Below the pieces are notes generated by a model. The model was not told the origin of the DNA and ran no database searches. It was given only the letters and a program-made list of their open reading frames with translations. This document shows, in pieces, positions 61,539-64,000 of a stretch of 64,000 nucleotides of DNA; position 1 is the first letter of the stretch; each line of letters starts with the position of its first letter. A program made the translations under genes and the position numbers. This DNA comes from Streptococcus pyogenes (lineage in GTDB: Bacteria > Bacillota > Bacilli > Lactobacillales > Streptococcaceae). The DNA lies in the NCBI RefSeq assembly GCF_002055535.1, contig NZ_LN831034.1, forward strand, positions 806,001 through 870,000, written 5' to 3'.

Positions 61539-62578
61539 AACTCAAACGCAAATGGCTATTAAGCTTTTTGTTAGTAATAATTATTCTAGCAATCGTTAAC
61601 GTTGCAATGTATATATTCTCATCGTCAAAAAAAGATAGTGCTAAAGAATTAGTTATCTTGACTCCTAATAGCCAAACTATTTTAACAGGGACTATTCCAG
61701 CCTTTGAGGAAAAGTATGGGGTTAAAGTAAGATTAATCCAAGGTGGGACGGGCCAACTTATTGATCAATTAGGTCGAAAAGATAAACCATTAAACGCTGA
61801 TATTTTCTTTGGTGGCAATTACACTCAATTTGAAAGCCATAAAGATTTATTTGAATCTTATGTTTCTCCGCAGGTTTCTACTGTCATTTCAGATTACCAA
61901 TTGCCTAGTCATCGCGCAACCCCATATACGATCAATGGCAGTGTACTGATTGTTAATAACGAATTAGCAAGAGGACTTCATATTACCAGTTATGAGGATT
62001 TGCTACAACCAGCTTTAAAAGGCAAAATTGCTTTTGCTGATCCCAACAGTTCATCAAGTGCCTTCTCACAGCTGACTAATATATTGTTAGCTAAGGGGGG
62101 GTACACAAACGCTGACGCTTGGGCTTACATGAAGCGCTTGTTGGTCAATATGAATTCTATTAGGGCTACGAGTTCTTCAGAAGTCTATCAATCTGTCGCT
62201 GAGGGTAAGATGATTGTTGGGCTAACCTACGAAGATCCTTGTATCAACCTGCAAAAAAGTGGTGCCAATGTTTCCATTGTTTATCCAAAAGAAGGAACGG
62301 TGTTTGTGCCCTCCTCTGTTGCTATTATCAAACATGCGCCAAACATGACAGAGGCTAAGCTCTTTATTAATTTTATGTTATCACGTGATGTGCAAAATGC
62401 CTTTGGCCAATCAACCAGTAACCGACCCATTCGTCAAGATGCCCAAACCAGTCACGACATGAAAGCCTTAGAAACGATAGCTACTTTGAAAGAGGATTAT
62501 GCTTATGTTACCAAGCACAAGAAAAAAATAGTGGCTACGTACAACCAGTTGCGCCAACGGTTGGAAAAAGCTAAGTAG
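61532..62578 (+). CDS. Extracellular solute-binding protein
   Basis: This 348-residue protein has an N-terminal membrane anchor (LLSFLLVIIILAIVNVAMYI) without a lipobox Cys, then a periplasmic-binding-protein type 2 fold (ELVILTPNSQTILTGTIPAF; FADPNSSSSAFSQLTNILLA). It is often annotated as an iron-binding protein, but no ABC permease is nearby; being in a kinase-regulator operon suggests a sensing co-receptor. Confidence 0.85.
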   Translation: MLKLKRKWLLSFLLVIIILAIVNVAMYIFSSSKKDSAKELVILTPNSQTILTGTIPAFEEKYGVKVRLIQGGTGQLIDQLGRKDKPLNADIFFGGNYTQFESHKDLFESYVSPQVSTVISDYQLPSHRATPYTINGSVLIVNNELARGLHITSYEDLLQPALKGKIAFADPNSSSSAFSQLTNILLAKGGYTNADAWAYMKRLLVNMNSIRATSSSEVYQSVAEGKMIVGLTYEDPCINLQKSGANVSIVYPKEGTVFVPSSVAIIKHAPNMTEAKLFINFMLSRDVQNAFGQSTSNRPIRQDAQTSHDMKALETIATLKEDYAYVTKHKKKIVATYNQLRQRLEKAK

Positions 62579-62606
62579 GAGTTAAAAGTATGGTATTGTC
62601 AACTTG

Positions 62607-62629
62607 AAAAAGGTCCTAAGGCCTTTTTT
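62607..62629 (+). terminator. Terminator after the binding-protein gene
   Basis: AAAAGG / CCTTTT with a T6 tail; a TATAAT box for the next gene follows at about 62636. Confidence 0.75.
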
Positions 62630-62674
62630 CTATGTTATAATTAAGAATCATCTTCAGTTGAGAAAGTAAGGATT

Positions 62675-63180
62675 ATGCCACCAAAAACTATTGATATTGA
62701 AAAGTACCACCAGCTTGCTTGGCAAAGGCAGGCTGAACACCGAAAGTTTTTAGCGACTTTAAAGAAAAAACCACCTAAACATCTAGACAAAATTGTCCAG
62801 GACATTCATCAGGAGGTTTTTCAAGAGATTGATTGCACGTCCTGTGCTAATTGTTGCAAAGACCTTGGACCTGATTTGACAGAGACCGATATTGTCAAAA
62901 TCGCTAAACTATTCCGAATGAAATTAGCGACTTTTGAAAAGACTTACTTGCGCGTGGATGAGGATGATGATAAGGTTTTCCGGTTCATGCCCTGTCCTTT
63001 TTTAGGAGGGGATAACCTTTGAAGCACTTATGATGTAAGGCCTAAAGCTTGCCGAGAATTCCCTCACACAGACCGTAAAAAAATCTACCAGATTAATCAC
63101 CTCACTTCAAGAACACCTTGATTTGTCCAGCCACCTACGAGTTTGTGGAGCGGTTAAGCAAACGTTTGACCCGTTCTTAG
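62675..63180 (+). pseudogene. YkgJ-type CxxCxxCC family protein, disrupted
   Basis: The frame starts MPPKTIDIEKYHQLAWQRQA and contains DCTSCANCC, a metal-binding motif. It stops at TGA 63020-63022, where a Cys codon is expected (GGDNL-stop-STYDVRPKACREFP). A later frame change separates ICPATYEFVERLSKRL, which ends at 63180. Both parts are clearly one ancestral gene. Confidence 0.85.
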
Positions 63181-63356
63181 GCTAGAAAAAGGTGTTCTTG
63201 TAGTAGAAAGTGTATTTATTATCACTTTTGACAAAAAATCTCTTTCCCTAATTGTTCTAAAGAGGCGACAATCCTTAATCACTGTTAACAAACAGTTAAC
63301 CGATAAGTGGATTAAGGTTTGTCATCTCAAATAAAATACCCTCAAAAGGAGACCTT

Positions 63357-63923
63357 ATGACCACAGAATTTGACAAAATGACTAGAGGCGAATGGTATGA
63401 TGCTAATTTTGATTCGGAACTGATTCAAAAACGCATGATGGCACAAGACCTCTGTTTCGATTTAAACCAATTAAAGCCTAGTCGAGAAGAAGAACGCTCT
63501 GCCGTTTTAAACCAACTTTTTGGACAATCTTTTGAGGGCTTGGTCCTGCTCAGCCCTTTCATCTGTGACTATGGTAAGAACATTACTTTTGGGAAGAATT
63601 GCTTTATTAACAGCAATTGTTATTTCATGGATGGGGCGAAGATTGCCTTGGGCGATAATGTCTTTGTAGGTCCTTCGACAGGTTTTTACACGGCAAATCA
63701 CCCTCTAGATTATAAACGCCGCAATGAGGGGCTTGAAAAAGCTTTACCAATTACCATAGGAGATAATGTCTGGTTTGGTGCCAATGTCAATGTTATGCCC
63801 GGCGTTACTATTGGCAGTGGTTGTGTGATTGCGTCAGGATCAGTTGTTACCCATGATATTCCAGTCAATTCCCTTGCGGCAGGTGTTCCTTGCCAAGTTG
63901 TACGGAAAATTGAGCAGGAGTAG
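63357..63923 (+). CDS. maa: Maltose/galactoside O-acetyltransferase
   Basis: A 188-residue left-handed beta-helix acetyltransferase with an N-terminal Mac domain (TRGEWYDANFDSELIQKRMM), hexapeptide repeats (ITFGKNCFINSNCYF; ITIGDNVWFGANVNVMPGVT) and the catalytic His in GFYTANHPL. It acetylates sugars with acetyl-CoA. AAAAGGAG precedes the ATG. Confidence 0.92.
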   Translation: MTTEFDKMTRGEWYDANFDSELIQKRMMAQDLCFDLNQLKPSREEERSAVLNQLFGQSFEGLVLLSPFICDYGKNITFGKNCFINSNCYFMDGAKIALGDNVFVGPSTGFYTANHPLDYKRRNEGLEKALPITIGDNVWFGANVNVMPGVTIGSGCVIASGSVVTHDIPVNSLAAGVPCQVVRKIEQE

Positions 63924-63926
63924 AAA

Positions 63927-64000
63927 GTGAGGCAAAAAGTGCATTACAACTTTCTTTTTTTCGACCTTGACCATACCCTACTTGATTTTGATGCGGCAGA
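63927..64000 (+). CDS. HAD hydrolase, 5' end only
   Basis: From GTG 63927 (AGGAG six bases upstream) the frame reads VRQKVHYNFLFFDLDHTLLD and runs out of the window. FDLDHTL is HAD motif I, close to the YjjG-type nucleotidase group. A GTG at 63939 is an alternative start. Confidence 0.8.
   Translation, partial: MRQKVHYNFLFFDLDHTLLDFDAA

Overview
The window is from Streptococcus pyogenes (group A streptococcus). The cas9 product is the 1368-residue SpyCas9, with one difference from the reference protein as I remember it (Asp instead of Glu at residue 24). A class 1 tracrRNA precedes it, and cas1-cas2-csn2 follow. Other group A markers are a collagen-like surface protein with a CAAAA slippage tract (sclB), phage hyaluronidase and paratox. 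Base composition is low-GC throughout.

Layout. 1-5907 is ordinary chromosome: cdaR tail, glmM, an uncharacterised gene, hemW, an acyl-ACP thioesterase, a NagD-like HAD phosphatase and a membrane protein. 5946-12454 is the type II-A CRISPR-Cas locus, complete through the leader. At 12461-50838 a prophage of about 38.4 kb sits inside the CRISPR repeat. The left junction keeps the leader and the first 14 bases of the repeat. The right junction keeps a 36-base degenerate terminal repeat. No spacer remains. 50861-64000 is chromosome again: a decayed ndk, lepA, sclB (out of frame here), msrB, a YeiH-type membrane protein, a mannose-family PTS operon with a two-component system and binding protein, a broken YkgJ-family gene, a maltose O-acetyltransferase and the start of a HAD gene.

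Prophage. It is a temperate cos-type siphovirus with HK97-like morphogenesis. From left to right it carries integrase, two convergent candidate small RNAs, a CI/LexA-like repressor with palindromic operators, small early genes, a BRO/ORF6C antirepressor with its own operator copy, replication genes (DnaB helicase, replisome organiser, DnaC-type loader, SSB), a set of small middle genes, an RinA/ArpU-like regulator and a second catalytic-domain-only tyrosine recombinase. The late region runs HNH nuclease, a probable cos region, terminase, portal, ClpP-type protease, capsid, head-tail connectors, and a major tail protein with a clear -1 frameshift signal. It continues with tail chaperones (a second -1 frameshift), tape measure, Dit, Tal, hyaluronidase, gp58-like fibre, holins and a GH73-CHAP-SH3 endolysin. 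The right-end accessory segment encodes no superantigen or DNase. It holds small leftward genes, a candidate type I toxin-antitoxin unit next to an XRE regulator, a 44/45-base direct repeat and paratox.

How it fits together. The host has every CRISPR gene but a spacerless array, and the first repeat is split by the prophage. Adaptation and crRNA production should therefore be disabled while lysogeny lasts, and precise excision would restore one complete repeat beside the leader. The most unusual parts are this integration site, the paired small-RNA units near integrase and at the right end, and the major tail frameshift. CDS coordinates include stop codons. Names come from recognition of sequence families by eye; no database search was run.
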